64,000 nt of DNA from Marinomonas foliarum (GTDB taxonomy: Bacteria > Pseudomonadota > Gammaproteobacteria > Pseudomonadales > Marinomonadaceae). Positions 37,901 through 46,693 of the stretch are shown here, one piece after another. Each line of letters opens with the position of its first letter. The first letter of the stretch is position 1. The stretch spans positions 28,436-92,435 of the forward strand of contig NZ_QPJQ01000014.1 in assembly GCF_003337275.1 (NCBI RefSeq). Direction: 5' to 3'. A program made the position numbers and the translations under genes. The notes beneath the pieces are model-generated. The model saw only the letters and a program-made list of their open reading frames with translations, searched no databases and was not told where the DNA came from.

Positions 37901-38697
37901 GTGTTGAAGCCACCCGCGTGTTCCAGGATGCCTTAGTCATGCTGGATGAAGTGATTGCGAGTAAATCGTTGCAAGCAAGAGCGGTTGTTGGCTTATTCCC
38001 TGCTAACCAAGCAAACCATGATGATATTGAGATCTATGCAGATGAATCACGCAACGAAGTGATCGAGCGCTTGTCTTTCCTGCGTATTCAAAACGAACTG
38101 ACGGCCCCAGGTAAATACAACCATAGCTTAGCCGATTTTGTTGCACCAAAAGAAAGTGGCGTCGCAGATTATATCGGAGCCTTTGCTTGTGCGGCAGGCT
38201 TTGGTATCGATCCTTTGGTAGCGAAATACGAAGCGGATCATGATGATTACAATTCCATTATGATTAAGGCGGTTGCCGACCGTTTAGCTGAAGCGACGGC
38301 TGAGTATTTACACGAAAAAGTTCGTAAAGAGTATTGGGGCTACGCTGAAGCAGAAGAATTAACAAATGAACAATTGATCAAGGAAAAATACCAAGGTATT
38401 CGCCCAGCACCTGGTTATCCAGCTTGCCCAGACCACACTGAAAAAGCCAAGCTTTGGACGTTGTTAGATGTAAAAGAAAAAATTGACATGGAAATCACGG
38501 AAAGCTTTGCCATGCTTCCAACCGCCGCAGTAAGTGGTTGGTATTTTGCTCACCCTGATGCGACGTATTTCGGTGTTGGTAAAATTGGCCCTGACCAAGT
38601 GGATAACTATGCAGAACGTAAAGGTATGAGCAAAGACGATGCGGAGCGTTGGCTAGCGCCTAACCTTGGTTACGACCCAGAAGACGATAGAATTTAA
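34960..38697 (+). CDS. metH: cobalamin-dependent methionine synthase
   Basis: MetH methylates homocysteine with methyl-tetrahydrofolate through cobalamin. Domains in order: homocysteine-binding (to about 340, zinc cysteines in [11 protein letters not shown]), folate-binding (about 355-640, [13 protein letters not shown]), cobalamin cap and Rossmann domains (about 660-900) with the cobalt-ligand histidine in GDVHDIG near residue 764, and the AdoMet activation domain (about 930-1240) with [12 protein letters not shown]. Three GTG codons are in frame at 34951, 34954 and 34960. GAGG at 34948-34951 fits the third best (1245 residues). No cobalamin riboswitch was recognised upstream. Confidence 0.97.
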   Translation: MVKSDSYSIIEKRLAENVLILDGAMGTMIQGYKLEEQDYRGERFEDWESDLKGNNDLLSLTQPKIIKDIYSSYLAAGADIIETNTFNANYISMLDYHMEDLSYELNFESARLAREAADEFTKQNPSKPRFVAGAVGPTSRTCTISPDVNDPGFRNIHFDELVDAYTTAVDGLIKGGVDLLLIETIFDTLNAKAAIYAVLDYFEKTGVRYPIMISGTITDASGRTLSGQTTEAFWNSISHAKPISVGLNCALGPKELRQYVEELSRIADTHVSAHPNAGLPNAFGEYDESPEEMLEEIQGWVDSGFLNIIGGCCGTAPEHIKTFATAFAEATPRVIPEIDKACRLSGLEPFNIDGDSLFVNVGERTNVTGSAMFKRLIKEGDFDTALDVARQQVENGAQIIDINMDEGMLDSQAAMERFLKLIASEPDISRVPIMLDSSKWEILEAGLKWIQGKGVVNSISMKEGEDKFREQARKLMKYGAAVIVMAFDEVGQADTRARKIEICRRSYHILVDEVGFPPEDIIFDPNIFAIATGIEEHNRYALDFIEATGDITRELPYAKVSGGVSNVSFSFRGNNPVREAIHAVFLYHAIKQGMTMGIVNAGQLALYEDIPTKLRNAVEDAVLNRTPDATDNLLAIAGEFAGNGEVAEKETQEWRGLPVSERLSHALVKGITEFIDDDTEEARLAFARPLEVIEGPLMDGMSIVGDLFGSGKMFLPQVVKSARVMKKAVAYLMPFIEEEKRLNMDTASSSNGKIVMATVKGDVHDIGKNIVGVVLQCNNFEVIDLGVMVSAEKILRTAKEEGADMIGLSGLITPSLDEMVHVAKEMERQGFDLPVMIGGATTSKAHTAVKIEQNYKRNQVVHVTNASRSVGVASALLSKDKVRYQNFVDEIKADYEKTRIRYKDRAKAGRRVSLDKARQNKGPIAFDGSNVVQPNKLGITVLTESDIDLNLVKDYIDWTPFFQTWELAGAYPRILTDDVVGVEATRVFQDALVMLDEVIASKSLQARAVVGLFPANQANHDDIEIYADESRNEVIERLSFLRIQNELTAPGKYNHSLADFVAPKESGVADYIGAFACAAGFGIDPLVAKYEADHDDYNSIMIKAVADRLAEATAEYLHEKVRKEYWGYAEAEELTNEQLIKEKYQGIRPAPGYPACPDHTEKAKLWTLLDVKEKIDMEITESFAMLPTAAVSGWYFAHPDATYFGVGKIGPDQVDNYAERKGMSKDDAERWLAPNLGYDPEDDRI

Positions 38698-38708
38698 TTC
38701 ACCTTGTG

Positions 38709-38745
38709 AAAGCCTTATTTGCTCGAGCAAATAAGGCTTTTATTT
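38709..38745 (+). terminator. metH terminator, 32-bp perfect palindrome
   Basis: Bases 38709-38740 form a perfect palindrome centred on TCGA, flanked by AAAGCCTT and AAGGCTTT and followed by TATTTTC. It lies before the cobO start. Confidence 0.88.
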
Positions 38746-38763
38746 TCAGCACCAAGAGGCGTT

Positions 38764-39372
38764 ATGTCAAAAGCAATCAAAGATCCAGAAAAACATCAGC
38801 AGCGTATGCAAAATATCAAAAAGCATGTTGATCAGCGTATTGCTAAGGCCCAAGAAGATAAAGGCACTTTTGTTCTTTTGACGGGAAATGGAAAGGGCAA
38901 ATCTAGTTCGGCATTGGGAATGGTTGCCCGTGCACTTGGGCATGATATGAAGGTCGGAGTGGTTCAATTTTTGAAGGGAGAATGGAACACTGGCGAGATT
39001 GATTTCTTCAAACAACAAGCAAATGTACGATGGGAAATTATGCCTTCGGGCTTTACTTGGGAAACACAAAATAGGGAAGCAGATATTGTCTCTTCGGAAG
39101 AGGCATGGGCAAGTGCTGTGAGCATGCTCAATGACACTACCGTTGAGTTGGTCGTGCTAGATGAGCTGACTTATCTATTGCACTATGAATACCTTAACGA
39201 AGATGATGTGTTAAAAGCCTTAATGTGTCGCCCTGAAAACCAACATCTTGTTGTGACTGGTCGTGGCGCTTCTGATGCCTTGATTGAGCTTGCTGACACA
39301 GTGAGTGAGATAAAAGAACTTAAGCACGCCTTTAAACGGGGTATCAAAGCGCAAAAAGGTCTGGAATTTTAG
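38764..39372 (+). CDS. cobO: cob(I)yrinic acid a,c-diamide adenosyltransferase (CobO/BtuR type)
   Basis: This 202-residue ATP:corrinoid adenosyltransferase makes adenosylcobalamin. The P-loop TGNGKGKSSSALG and VVLDELTYLLHY (Walker B-like) are diagnostic. The open frame reaches back to 38719 inside the metH terminator, so the ATG at 38764 with AGAGG upstream is chosen. It follows metH, another B12 enzyme, though behind a terminator. No other cob genes are in the window, suggesting salvage. Confidence 0.92.
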   Translation: MSKAIKDPEKHQQRMQNIKKHVDQRIAKAQEDKGTFVLLTGNGKGKSSSALGMVARALGHDMKVGVVQFLKGEWNTGEIDFFKQQANVRWEIMPSGFTWETQNREADIVSSEEAWASAVSMLNDTTVELVVLDELTYLLHYEYLNEDDVLKALMCRPENQHLVVTGRGASDALIELADTVSEIKELKHAFKRGIKAQKGLEF

Positions 39373-39452
39373 GGGCTTCTACCTTTATAGTGGGGCACAT
39401 AAAATTATAAACATAAAAGCGTATATTCTTTCTTAACGAAATAGAGGTATTT

Positions 39453-39806
39453 ATGGCAACAATTGAGCGCATGGAAGTAGGTCAACGCATGAGCCGGATC
39501 GTTAAACATAACGAGACTGTGTATTTATGCGGCCAAGTGGGTGCGGATGCAAATACGGATATCACTGAGCAAACTAAAACCATGCTAGAGAAAGTTGACG
39601 TCTTATTAGAGCAGGCCGGTTCAGACAGATCTTATATCTTATCAGCAACAATTTATCTTCGAGATATGAAAGATTTTACAGAAATGAACGCTGTTTGGGA
39701 TTCATGGATTCCAAAAGACCACGCACCAGCTCGAGCTTGTGTTGAGGCGAGACTAGCAAGAGCTGAATTGTTAGTAGAGATCTCGGTTGTCGCAGCCATC
39801 AAATAA
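39453..39806 (+). CDS. RidA/YjgF family protein
   Basis: This 117-residue protein matches the RidA fold: YLCGQVGAD, then [25 protein letters not shown], with the arginine that binds the substrate carboxylate in PARACVEA. Classical RidA deaminates reactive enamines from PLP enzymes. This sequence fits a divergent subgroup, so the exact substrate is unsure. It is monocistronic. Confidence 0.88.
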   Translation: MATIERMEVGQRMSRIVKHNETVYLCGQVGADANTDITEQTKTMLEKVDVLLEQAGSDRSYILSATIYLRDMKDFTEMNAVWDSWIPKDHAPARACVEARLARAELLVEISVVAAIK

Positions 39807-39820
39807 AGATAATTACGATT

Positions 39821-39857
39821 ATTAACCGACAGTGCGACCAAGCTTTAGTCGGTTAAT
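39821..39857. terminator. hairpin between convergent RidA and cNMP-domain genes
   Basis: A 10-bp inverted repeat ATTAACCGAC / GTCGGTTAAT is followed by TTCTTTTC on the plus strand. It overlaps the last codons of the minus-strand gene. Confidence 0.7.
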
Positions 39858-40347
39858 TTCTTTTCACAAGCACATCATGCTCAACCAAAGCATTACTTAG
39901 TACTCGTATGGTTCTTGCCATATCCCGCGATAAGTTCATTAGCAAAATACCAAAATCAAACGGATATTGGTCATGGAAGTCACTAAATAACTGACTTGAA
40001 ATTTCCAACAATAAAGAATCTTCTAAAGCATATAGACTGCCCACACGCTCATGCAGAGCAATCATGGACACGAAGCCAATCGCTTCACCAAAACAAATGG
40101 TCCTAGTTCGTAACTTCTTATCATCATGCTGTTTATAAAAATCTAACCTACCATGTAAGACAGCATGAAAACTTCCACCTTGGCTGCCATAAGAAAAAAT
40201 CTCATCGCCTTTTGTTACTTTGTGCAAAACACCTTCGTCTAGTAAAAATTGGATAGAGGGGTTTGATAGAGCACCAAAAATTGAGCCCTCTTTTAAGTGT
40301 TCTGGCGATACATCATACTGTGAATCTACTGCTAAGACGGTTTCCAT
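39853..40347 (-). CDS. cyclic nucleotide-binding-like domain protein, no DNA-binding domain
   Basis: This 164-residue protein reads as a single cNMP-binding beta-barrel domain (about 35-125: GDEIFSYGSQGGSFHAVLHGRLDFYK, then FGEAIGFVSMI) with a C-terminal helix. Full Crp-type regulators have about 210 residues with a helix-turn-helix; that part is absent. It may sense a ligand or act through protein contacts. Function unknown. It is divergent from the ABC-F gene. Confidence 0.8.
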   Translation of the reverse strand: METVLAVDSQYDVSPEHLKEGSIFGALSNPSIQFLLDEGVLHKVTKGDEIFSYGSQGGSFHAVLHGRLDFYKQHDDKKLRTRTICFGEAIGFVSMIALHERVGSLYALEDSLLLEISSQLFSDFHDQYPFDFGILLMNLSRDMARTIRVLSNALVEHDVLVKRN

Positions 40348-40556
40348 ATCTCTCTCCGTCAGTGGTTATAAATATATCATCGGCCATGAATTGAATTTCT
40401 AAATAGCCAACTTATACATTAGTTTTAGCATTACCTAGCCATAAGGTTAGTGTCATTTTGTATTCTGTTTGTGGGTTATTGACTCTATATGTAACAGTTA
40501 GTTCGCGCTTTTTTTAACAATAAGCACTTTCTTCCTTAAAGAGTCACTTCATTCTG

Positions 40557-40565
40557 TGCGATAAT
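40557..40565 (+). promoter_or_regulatory. candidate extended -10 promoter of the ABC-F gene
   Basis: TGCGATAAT is an extended -10 element 80 bases before the start codon. The -35 is poor (TTAAAG region). The 297-base stretch 40348-40644 contains no other recognised feature. Confidence 0.4.
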
Positions 40566-40644
40566 GCGCCGCATAATCTTTGCTCTTATGATGACAAACA
40601 AATAAAAGCAAAAACACTTACCTCATGATAAACGGAAGAATGCT

Positions 40645-42231
40645 TTGTTAACGACGGCTAATATCACCATGCAATTTGGTGCAAAACCTCTTTTTGAAAA
40701 TGTCTCTGTCAAGTTTGGAGAAGGAAAGCGCTACGGTCTAATCGGTGCCAATGGATGCGGTAAATCCACCTTCATGAAAATTCTAGGCGGTGACCTAGAG
40801 CCAAGCGGAGGAAATGTATCTAAAGACCCAAATGAGCGTCTGGGTAAATTGAAGCAGGATCAGTTCGCCTACGAAGAATACTCCGTTATTGATACTGTCA
40901 TTATGGGCCACACAGAGCTTTGGGCAATTAAGTCTGAAAAAGATGCTATCTACGCAAACCCGGAAATGACAGAAGCTGATGGTTTGCGCGCTGGCGATCT
41001 TGAAGCTGAATTTGCTGAAATGGACGGTTATACGGCCGATGCCCGTGCTGGAGAGCTTCTATTAGGCGTGGGAATTCCTACAGAACAGCATTATGGTCTG
41101 ATGAGCGAAGTCGCTCCTGGTTTAAAGTTACGTGTTTTACTTGCTCAGGCTTTGTTCTCTGATCCAGAAATCCTATTACTAGACGAACCAACCAATAACT
41201 TGGATATCAATACTATCCGCTGGTTGGAAGGTGTTTTGGTCGAACGTAACTGTACCATGATAATCATTTCCCATGACCGTCACTTCTTAAACTCTGTGTG
41301 TACTAACATGGCAGATTTGGATTACGGTGAATTGCGTTTATTCTCTGGTAACTACGATGAATACATGACGGCGGCGACTCAAGCGCGCGAACGTCTGTTA
41401 TCTGACAATGCTAAGAAGAAAGCACAAATTAACGAATTGAAATCATTCGTTAGTCGATTCTCTGCCAACGCCTCTAAGTCAAAGCAAGCGACTTCACGAG
41501 CTAAACAGATTGATAAGATTCAACTAGAAGAAGTAAAACCTTCTAGTCGTCAGAATCCATTTATTCGTTTTGAGCAAGAGAAAAAATTACACCGTATGGC
41601 AGTGCAAATTGAAAACGTTGCCAAGTCATACGACGAAGAGCTATTTAGTGGCTTGAACATGATGGTGGAAGTCGGTGAGCGTATTGCAGTTATCGGTCCG
41701 AACGGTATCGGTAAAACAACCTTGCTAAAATGTTTGGTTGGTGACACAGATCTAACCAGAGGTGATGTTAAATGGTCCGAAAATGCGAATATTGGTTACT
41801 ACGCTCAGGATCATGCTCATGAATTTGAAAAAGACGTCGATCTAATTGAATGGATGGGTCAATGGGGACAAGAAGGGGATGACGAGCAAGTTATTCGTGG
41901 CACTCTAGGTCGTTTACTTTTCTCTCAAAACGACATTAAGAAATCTGTGAAGGTACTTTCTGGTGGTGAACAAGGTCGCATGCTATTTGGTAAGTTGATG
42001 CTGCAAAAACCTAACGTTCTGGTTATGGACGAGCCGACTAACCACATGGATATGGAATCTATCGAGTCTTTGAACTTGGCGCTTGAAAACTATCCAGGCA
42101 CTTTGATTTTTGTCAGTCATGACCGAGAATTCGTTTCATCCTTGGCGACTCGTATCGTAGAAGTAACGGAATCTGGTATCGTCGATTTCCATGGAACATA
42201 CGACGAATACTTAGCGAAACAAGAAGTGTAA
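40645..42231 (+). CDS. ybiT: ABC-F family ATPase (YbiT-like)
   Basis: This 528-residue protein has two ATPase cassettes and no membrane segment, so it is a ribosome-acting ABC-F protein. Cassette one: Walker A GANGCGKS (34-41), a degenerate signature [10 protein letters not shown], Walker [13 protein letters not shown]. Cassette two: [31 protein letters not shown]. The P-site-tRNA-interaction linker lies between. The start is a TTG with GGAAG six bases upstream; no ATG fits the family N-terminus. YbiT is thought to act on stalled ribosomes. Confidence 0.93.
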   Translation: MLTTANITMQFGAKPLFENVSVKFGEGKRYGLIGANGCGKSTFMKILGGDLEPSGGNVSKDPNERLGKLKQDQFAYEEYSVIDTVIMGHTELWAIKSEKDAIYANPEMTEADGLRAGDLEAEFAEMDGYTADARAGELLLGVGIPTEQHYGLMSEVAPGLKLRVLLAQALFSDPEILLLDEPTNNLDINTIRWLEGVLVERNCTMIIISHDRHFLNSVCTNMADLDYGELRLFSGNYDEYMTAATQARERLLSDNAKKKAQINELKSFVSRFSANASKSKQATSRAKQIDKIQLEEVKPSSRQNPFIRFEQEKKLHRMAVQIENVAKSYDEELFSGLNMMVEVGERIAVIGPNGIGKTTLLKCLVGDTDLTRGDVKWSENANIGYYAQDHAHEFEKDVDLIEWMGQWGQEGDDEQVIRGTLGRLLFSQNDIKKSVKVLSGGEQGRMLFGKLMLQKPNVLVMDEPTNHMDMESIESLNLALENYPGTLIFVSHDREFVSSLATRIVEVTESGIVDFHGTYDEYLAKQEV

Positions 42232-42258
42232 GCATTCGACTAACCAAGTATGGTGTGT

Positions 42259-42289
42259 AAAAAAGGAAGGTCAAGCGCCTTCCTTTTTT
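42259..42289. terminator. bidirectional terminator after the ABC-F gene
   Basis: AAAAAAGGAAGG / CCTTCCTTTTTT stem with a seven-base loop, between convergent genes. Confidence 0.9.
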
Positions 42290-42310
42290 GTGAGTTGAGA
42301 AAGTAGTGCT

Positions 42311-43153
42311 TTATGCTTTTCGCCTATCTACATATTTCTCCGGCTCTCTATATTCAAGAACCTCAATACTGTCATCCAATTGAATACTTCCTGTATTCAT
42401 TGCAATCATATTTACTCCAAAAGTAACACCGTCCTTACCCAGCAATCTAAACTTACCTAGTGTTTTCAGTGGTTCACCTTTTCCTATTCGTTCTGCTGTT
42501 TTCGGATTTAATGTTGTGAAAATACAGCGAACACAGGGCTTTACGTTTTCAAACTCTACTTGCCCAATACGAATTCGCTTCCAGCTGTCTTCTTCGAATG
42601 GATAATTCCCCTTTACAACCAAATTAGGTCTGAATTGCATCATGTCAATGTCTTTAGGGCAGCTACGATTAAGCTCTTCGAGTGACGCTTCACTTGTTAA
42701 AAGAAATGGATAGCCATCAGCAAAAGCCACTGGCGCGTCAGGCCTACGACTGGTAAAACGCTCTGATGCTCCGCCAAAATGAACAAGCTGTACAGGTTCT
42801 CCGGCCACCTCGCTAAACCAGTCATTTATGTTTTCACTGGTTGTTTGCCCTTGTAGTACATCATCCCACACAGTTACGCTTTTATATTGCTCAGCAAAAA
42901 TAGATGGGCTAATAACAATATTGTGAGGCATATCAGGGTGTGAAAGGGACCATTGCTCCTCACCAATAACTTCAGCAGACACTAGAGTGATATTCGGGTG
43001 TTCTCGCCCTGTAATAAACAAACCATTTGGCTTCACGAGCATGTAGCGGCGATCTCCAAAAAGGCCAGTCATTTCGACATTGCTGCTTTCTAAAGAAATA
43101 CCTTGGATAGATTTTATCGGATAGATAACGAGTCCACTTAGGGTGTAAGGCAT
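42311..43153 (-). CDS. MOSC domain protein (YcbX-like, without ferredoxin domain)
   Basis: This 280-residue protein has an N-terminal MOSC beta-barrel (MPYTLSGLVIYPIKSIQG, then GLFGDRRYMLV) and a MOSC domain with the molybdenum-cofactor cysteine likely C207 or C210 in NVKPCVRCIF. Relatives reduce N-hydroxylated compounds using molybdopterin. E. coli YcbX adds a C-terminal 2Fe-2S ferredoxin domain, which this protein lacks, so electrons must come from a separate partner. It stands downstream of speC behind a terminator. Confidence 0.87.
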   Translation of the reverse strand: MPYTLSGLVIYPIKSIQGISLESSNVEMTGLFGDRRYMLVKPNGLFITGREHPNITLVSAEVIGEEQWSLSHPDMPHNIVISPSIFAEQYKSVTVWDDVLQGQTTSENINDWFSEVAGEPVQLVHFGGASERFTSRRPDAPVAFADGYPFLLTSEASLEELNRSCPKDIDMMQFRPNLVVKGNYPFEEDSWKRIRIGQVEFENVKPCVRCIFTTLNPKTAERIGKGEPLKTLGKFRLLGKDGVTFGVNMIAMNTGSIQLDDSIEVLEYREPEKYVDRRKA

Positions 43154-43223
43154 GAAAATTCCCTTTTTGTGCTGTAGATAAAAAATAAGTCATTATTATT
43201 GCTCAACGGGAAAGTCTTTCCAA

Positions 43224-43258
43224 TAAAAAGCCCCAGAAAATCAATTTCTGAGGCTTTA
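43224..43258 (-). terminator. terminator of the ornithine decarboxylase gene
   Basis: On the minus strand AAAGCC-CAGAAA pairs with TTTCTG-GGCTTT with one mismatch, followed by TTATTGG. It lies between speC and the MOSC gene. Confidence 0.75.
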
Positions 43259-43284
43259 GTGTGCTTGCAATTTAAACGAGTAGC

Positions 43285-44451
43285 TTACAAGTAGTATGAA
43301 GCCAGAGGCGGGAAACCGTTAAACTCTACAGCACTGTAAGTTGTTGTATAGGCACCGGTTGATAACCAGTACATGCGATCACCAATTGCTAGATTCAGTG
43401 GAAGGCCATACTTGTAGTTTTCGTACATGATGTCTGCGCTATCACAGGTTGGCCCTGCAATAATAACTTCTTCCAGCTCACCGCCTTTATCTACGTGAAT
43501 TGGATATTTGATAGATTCATCCAATGTTTCAATAAGGCCAGAAAATTTACCAACATCGGTAAATACCCAGCGATTTAATGCTGTGTGTGATTTACGAGAA
43601 ATCAAAACAACTTCACTCACTAGAACGCCTGCATTAGATATCAAAGAGCGACCTGGCTCTAGAATGATACGAGGTAAGTCTGTACCAAAATCTTCTTCCA
43701 AGAAACGTTTGATTTCTTCTGCGTATGTTGCCAAATCATTTGTACGAGCAATATAGTTAGCAGGGAAACCGCCACCCATATTAATCATCTCTAATACAAT
43801 GCCATCTTCTTCTTTCAAGCGTTCGAAAATTACTTTAACGCTAGCAATTGCTGCATCCCATGCGCCGATATCACGCTGCTGAGAACCAACATGGAAAGAC
43901 ACGCCATAAGGAACTAATCCTAACTCTTTCGCAAGTACAAGTAGATCCATCGCCATATCAGGACGGCAGCCAAACTTACGTGAAAGAGGCCAATCAGCGG
44001 TTACCGTTCCTTCTGTCAAAATTCGAACATAAACACGTGAACCAGGAGCTGCTTTTGCGATATTACGCAAATCCGCTTCTGAATCCGTCGCGAACATGCG
44101 CACACCTTTTTCATAAAAGTACCGAACGTCCTTTGCTTTCTTGATGGTGTTGCCGTAACTAACTTGCTCTGGTGTGATACCGCCAATTGCAAGCAGCTTA
44201 TCTAATTCATAACGTGATGCCACATCAAAGTTTGACCCGCGATCACGAAGTAGAGTTAAAATTTCAGGTGCTGGATTTGCTTTAATTGCATAAAAAATAT
44301 CAGCAACCGGAAAACCCTTTGTTAATTCTGTATAGGCTTCATCAATGATATCAGTATCGATAACAACAAAAGGGGTGTCTTTGGTCTCAGCAAACGCTTT
44401 AAAGCGAGCAAAGCGCTCTGGTGTGTAAAAAGAATTGACGTCAATAGTCAT
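43285..44451 (-). CDS. speC: ornithine/lysine decarboxylase, fold-type III PLP enzyme
   Basis: This 388-residue PLP enzyme matches remembered Pseudomonas SpeC closely and makes putrescine from ornithine. K57 in YAIKANP binds PLP, HVGSQ (H187) stacks on the cofactor, GGGFP and EPGRS bind phosphate, and C336 in GPTCDSAD is the catalytic cysteine of the other subunit. AAGGAGC precedes the ATG at 44451; a TTG at 44457 is too close to it. This is the eukaryote-like decarboxylase, not the long E. coli SpeC fold. Upstream lies a 267-base region with dyads. Confidence 0.93.
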   Translation of the reverse strand: MTIDVNSFYTPERFARFKAFAETKDTPFVVIDTDIIDEAYTELTKGFPVADIFYAIKANPAPEILTLLRDRGSNFDVASRYELDKLLAIGGITPEQVSYGNTIKKAKDVRYFYEKGVRMFATDSEADLRNIAKAAPGSRVYVRILTEGTVTADWPLSRKFGCRPDMAMDLLVLAKELGLVPYGVSFHVGSQQRDIGAWDAAIASVKVIFERLKEEDGIVLEMINMGGGFPANYIARTNDLATYAEEIKRFLEEDFGTDLPRIILEPGRSLISNAGVLVSEVVLISRKSHTALNRWVFTDVGKFSGLIETLDESIKYPIHVDKGGELEEVIIAGPTCDSADIMYENYKYGLPLNLAIGDRMYWLSTGAYTTTYSAVEFNGFPPLASYYL

Positions 44452-44623
44452 GGGCAAAAAGCTCCTTAATTATGCAAAACATAAACCGATTTAATAAGTA
44501 AACGCCTTTACCTTCTCCCGTCCTACTTATGGCTGTTACTTATCCGGCTTTATTGGCCTTAAGCGACTAGCGCAGCAGTTGAAGCGGTGCGGATTATGTT
44601 CAGCAATGACGCGGGCGAAATTT

Positions 44624-44673
44624 AAGACGCAGGACGTCTTTGGTCAAGTATTTTTTCATATTTTAGACCAAAA
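44624..44673. repeat. two small dyads upstream of speC
   Basis: AAGACG (44624-44629) and CGTCTT (44635-44640) form one dyad. TTTGGTC (44639-44645) and GACCAAA (44666-44672) form another. They sit about 170-220 bases ahead of the speC start on its strand, and could be operator or leader structures. The remaining bases to 44458 show nothing recognised. Confidence 0.4.
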
Positions 44674-44700
44674 AAAAGGGACTGTGATCGTCTCCTTTTT
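44670..44700 (-). terminator. terminator of the YeeE/YedE pair
   Basis: On the minus strand AAAAAGG-GAC and GTC-CCTTTTT pair with one bulge, followed by a run of T. Confidence 0.75.
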
Positions 44701-44718
44701 ATTTAGGGGTTTTACTGC

Positions 44719-45138
44719 CTATTTCAGACCAGATCGAGCCTGAAAATAATGTAATCCGCTGCCGATAATCAAAGCTGAGATAAAGTAAAAACCTTCAGCA
44801 GGATTGTTGATCAAAGCAGTTAAACCTGGACCGGGGCAATATCCACTTAACCCCCAACCAATACCAAAAAGTACTGAGCCTATAATAAGCTTACTATCTA
44901 TATGACGTAACGATGGCACTTGCCATTTATTCGATAAAAGTGGCTTAATTTGTTTGTTTTTAATGATGTAACCAAGCATACCAACAGCAATAGCACTGGC
45001 CATCACTATGAGCAGTGATGGGTTCCAGTTACCAAAAATATCTAAAAAGCCTATGACAACGGCTGGGTTGGTCATTTCTGAAAATGCCAAACCTAAACCA
45101 AACAAGATACCAGTGATGAGTGTTACGATTGCAGACAT
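44719..45138 (-). CDS. YeeE/YedE family membrane protein, second half
   Basis: This 139-residue protein has four membrane helices and the conserved GWGLSGYCPGPGLTAL with a cysteine. It pairs with the preceding gene. Together they equal one YeeE/YedE transporter (about 350 residues) split in two. The family includes thiosulfate importers; two-gene versions often accompany sulfide-responsive regulators, but none is here. It starts 10 bases after its partner. Confidence 0.87.
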   Translation of the reverse strand: MSAIVTLITGILFGLGLAFSEMTNPAVVIGFLDIFGNWNPSLLIVMASAIAVGMLGYIIKNKQIKPLLSNKWQVPSLRHIDSKLIIGSVLFGIGWGLSGYCPGPGLTALINNPAEGFYFISALIIGSGLHYFQARSGLK

Positions 45139-45148
45139 GTGATTTCTC

Positions 45149-45550
45149 CTAATTTAACACTGCTACAGTCATAATGGCTGCCAACATAAAAGTTAATGTA
45201 GCGATAATTGAGCGCGGCGATAGTCGTGAAATCCCGCAAACACCATGGCCGCTCGTGCACCCACCACCTAACCTAGTACCATAACCGACCAATAGTCCAG
45301 ATGCGATAAGTAGCCATGGGCTCCTGACTTCAAGAAAATCCACTGTTTGCTCAGTTAACGTACCGTAGGCAGCACCACCAATAATTAGTCCAGCAATAAA
45401 TAAGAAAGGTAGAAAGCGCTCTTTAGAAAAAAGCAATTGCGATAAAATACCACTTATACCAATGACTTTACCAAGGGTTAACAGGTAAATCGTTGTTGTT
45501 AGACCTATGAGTAAGCCACCAACTAAAGGGTTAAAAATCATGTCCATCAT
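45149..45550 (-). CDS. YeeE/YedE family membrane protein, first half
   Basis: This 133-residue membrane protein has the signature YGTRLGGGCTSGHGVCGISRLSPRSI (two cysteines in the pore motif) and about four helices. GAGGA precedes the start. The second ATG at 45547 fits the spacing slightly better. It probably moves a sulfur species such as thiosulfate with its partner; the substrate is inferred from family. Confidence 0.87.
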   Translation of the reverse strand: MMDMIFNPLVGGLLIGLTTTIYLLTLGKVIGISGILSQLLFSKERFLPFLFIAGLIIGGAAYGTLTEQTVDFLEVRSPWLLIASGLLVGYGTRLGGGCTSGHGVCGISRLSPRSIIATLTFMLAAIMTVAVLN

Positions 45551-45714
45551 TCAGTCCTCATTTTTATATTAACTAATTCTAATATATCTCATAAGAAAAC
45601 CCTAATATATTGTTTTTTGCTATTTTTCGCCTCATTTGTACACAGTGTTTATTCATTACGATACTGATATTAATCAATCTTCATTGTATTCTTAGATATC
45701 TTGAGGAGAGGCTA

Positions 45715-46179
45715 ATGAACGAGTTGTGGCTAGGTGCGTCAACAGAAAGTGCAGATTATATTTTTTTACTGCCGAATAAACCGGAATTTCCGTCCCATTT
45801 CTTAACAAAAGATTTCACTAATGCTGATGTTGCCACTTTAATTGAAGTTAATGGAAATCATTGGCGTAAAATTTTCACCATTATGGCAAAGCTGGCTGTA
45901 CCAGATGACAGCACTTGGCGAACATTTCGTGATGTGGATTTACTAGAAAGAGTTGGTATCGCTTTCTCCGTCGATCAAATTCATAATTTTAAAGGCATTG
46001 TCTTTATTGTTGGCAAGACTTTTGAAAGTGTATACCCAGTTCCTGATCATGCAGAATTAATAGGCGACAAACATCAAGCCAAAATTAGTCTTCCCTATAT
46101 CTGGTGCCCATATCTAGACTATCGACAATTCCCTAATAGCCTTATTGAAGCTCTACGCGAGTGTATTTTGGAGAAATAA
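45715..46179 (+). CDS. hypothetical protein, possibly DUF6942 family
   Basis: This 154-residue soluble protein starts MNELWLGASTESADYIFLLP. The frame is open from 45610, but GAGGAGAGG precedes the ATG at 45715. Conserved-looking blocks are NGNHWRKIFTIMAKL and YIWCPYLDYRQFPN. I recall similar proteins listed as DUF6942 but am not certain. No function is inferred. It is coupled by a one-base overlap to the TerB-like gene. Confidence 0.75.
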   Translation: MNELWLGASTESADYIFLLPNKPEFPSHFLTKDFTNADVATLIEVNGNHWRKIFTIMAKLAVPDDSTWRTFRDVDLLERVGIAFSVDQIHNFKGIVFIVGKTFESVYPVPDHAELIGDKHQAKISLPYIWCPYLDYRQFPNSLIEALRECILEK

Positions 46180-46622
46180 TGATTACAGCATTAAAAAATC
46201 TTTTTAAACTTCCTGTGGAACAGGTCGAGCAAATATCTTATCAAAAAGCGGTTGCCGCTTTGTTAATGGAAGTCATGCTTGCAGATCATAAAGTCGATGA
46301 GCAAGAAGAAAAGCAGGTCAAAGGCTTTCTCCGTGAAATAAGCGATTTAGGTGAAGATATTGATGTTTTATATGAAGACGCTAAGTCTGGGGTTGATGAA
46401 GCCAATGATCTGTATCAGTTCACTAAAGTCATTAATGACGGGGCGACACTAGAGCAAAAGATGCTACTACTTAAGGGTTTATGGCGCGTGGCCCTTGCAG
46501 ACGGAGACATTGATTCATATGAAGATCATAGAATAAGAAGGATCAGCGAATTGCTATTCATGCCTCATTCAGAATTCATTCAGGCTAAACTCTCGACTCA
46601 AGCAGAAATGAAAGCAGAATAA
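46179..46622 (+). CDS. TerB-like (tellurite resistance TerB) domain protein
   Basis: This 147-residue protein has a TerB-like helical domain: YQKAVAALLMEVMLADHKVDEQEEKQV and later LLKGLWRVALADGDIDSYEDHRIRRISELL, each with the DG/DH metal-like acidic turn. There are no other ter genes, so resistance is not implied. The ATG at 46179 overlaps the upstream stop as TAATG, preceded by TTGGAG; the GTG at 46161 is less likely. Confidence 0.85.
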   Translation: MITALKNLFKLPVEQVEQISYQKAVAALLMEVMLADHKVDEQEEKQVKGFLREISDLGEDIDVLYEDAKSGVDEANDLYQFTKVINDGATLEQKMLLLKGLWRVALADGDIDSYEDHRIRRISELLFMPHSEFIQAKLSTQAEMKAE

Positions 46623-46630
46623 TAGAAAAT

Positions 46631-46660
46631 AAAAATGCGGCCAGTGTGCCGCATTTTTTT
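46631..46660. terminator. bidirectional terminator between TerB gene and sodB
   Basis: AAAAATGCGGC / GCCGCATTTTT stem with six-base loop, then T-run; genes converge. Confidence 0.9.
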
Positions 46661-46693
46661 GACTGGTCTAGATCTAATTTACAAGACTTAGAC

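Noticed and set aside
46161..46622. Tellurite resistance function for the TerB-like gene
   Set aside because: Only a TerB-like domain is present, with no terZACDE partners.
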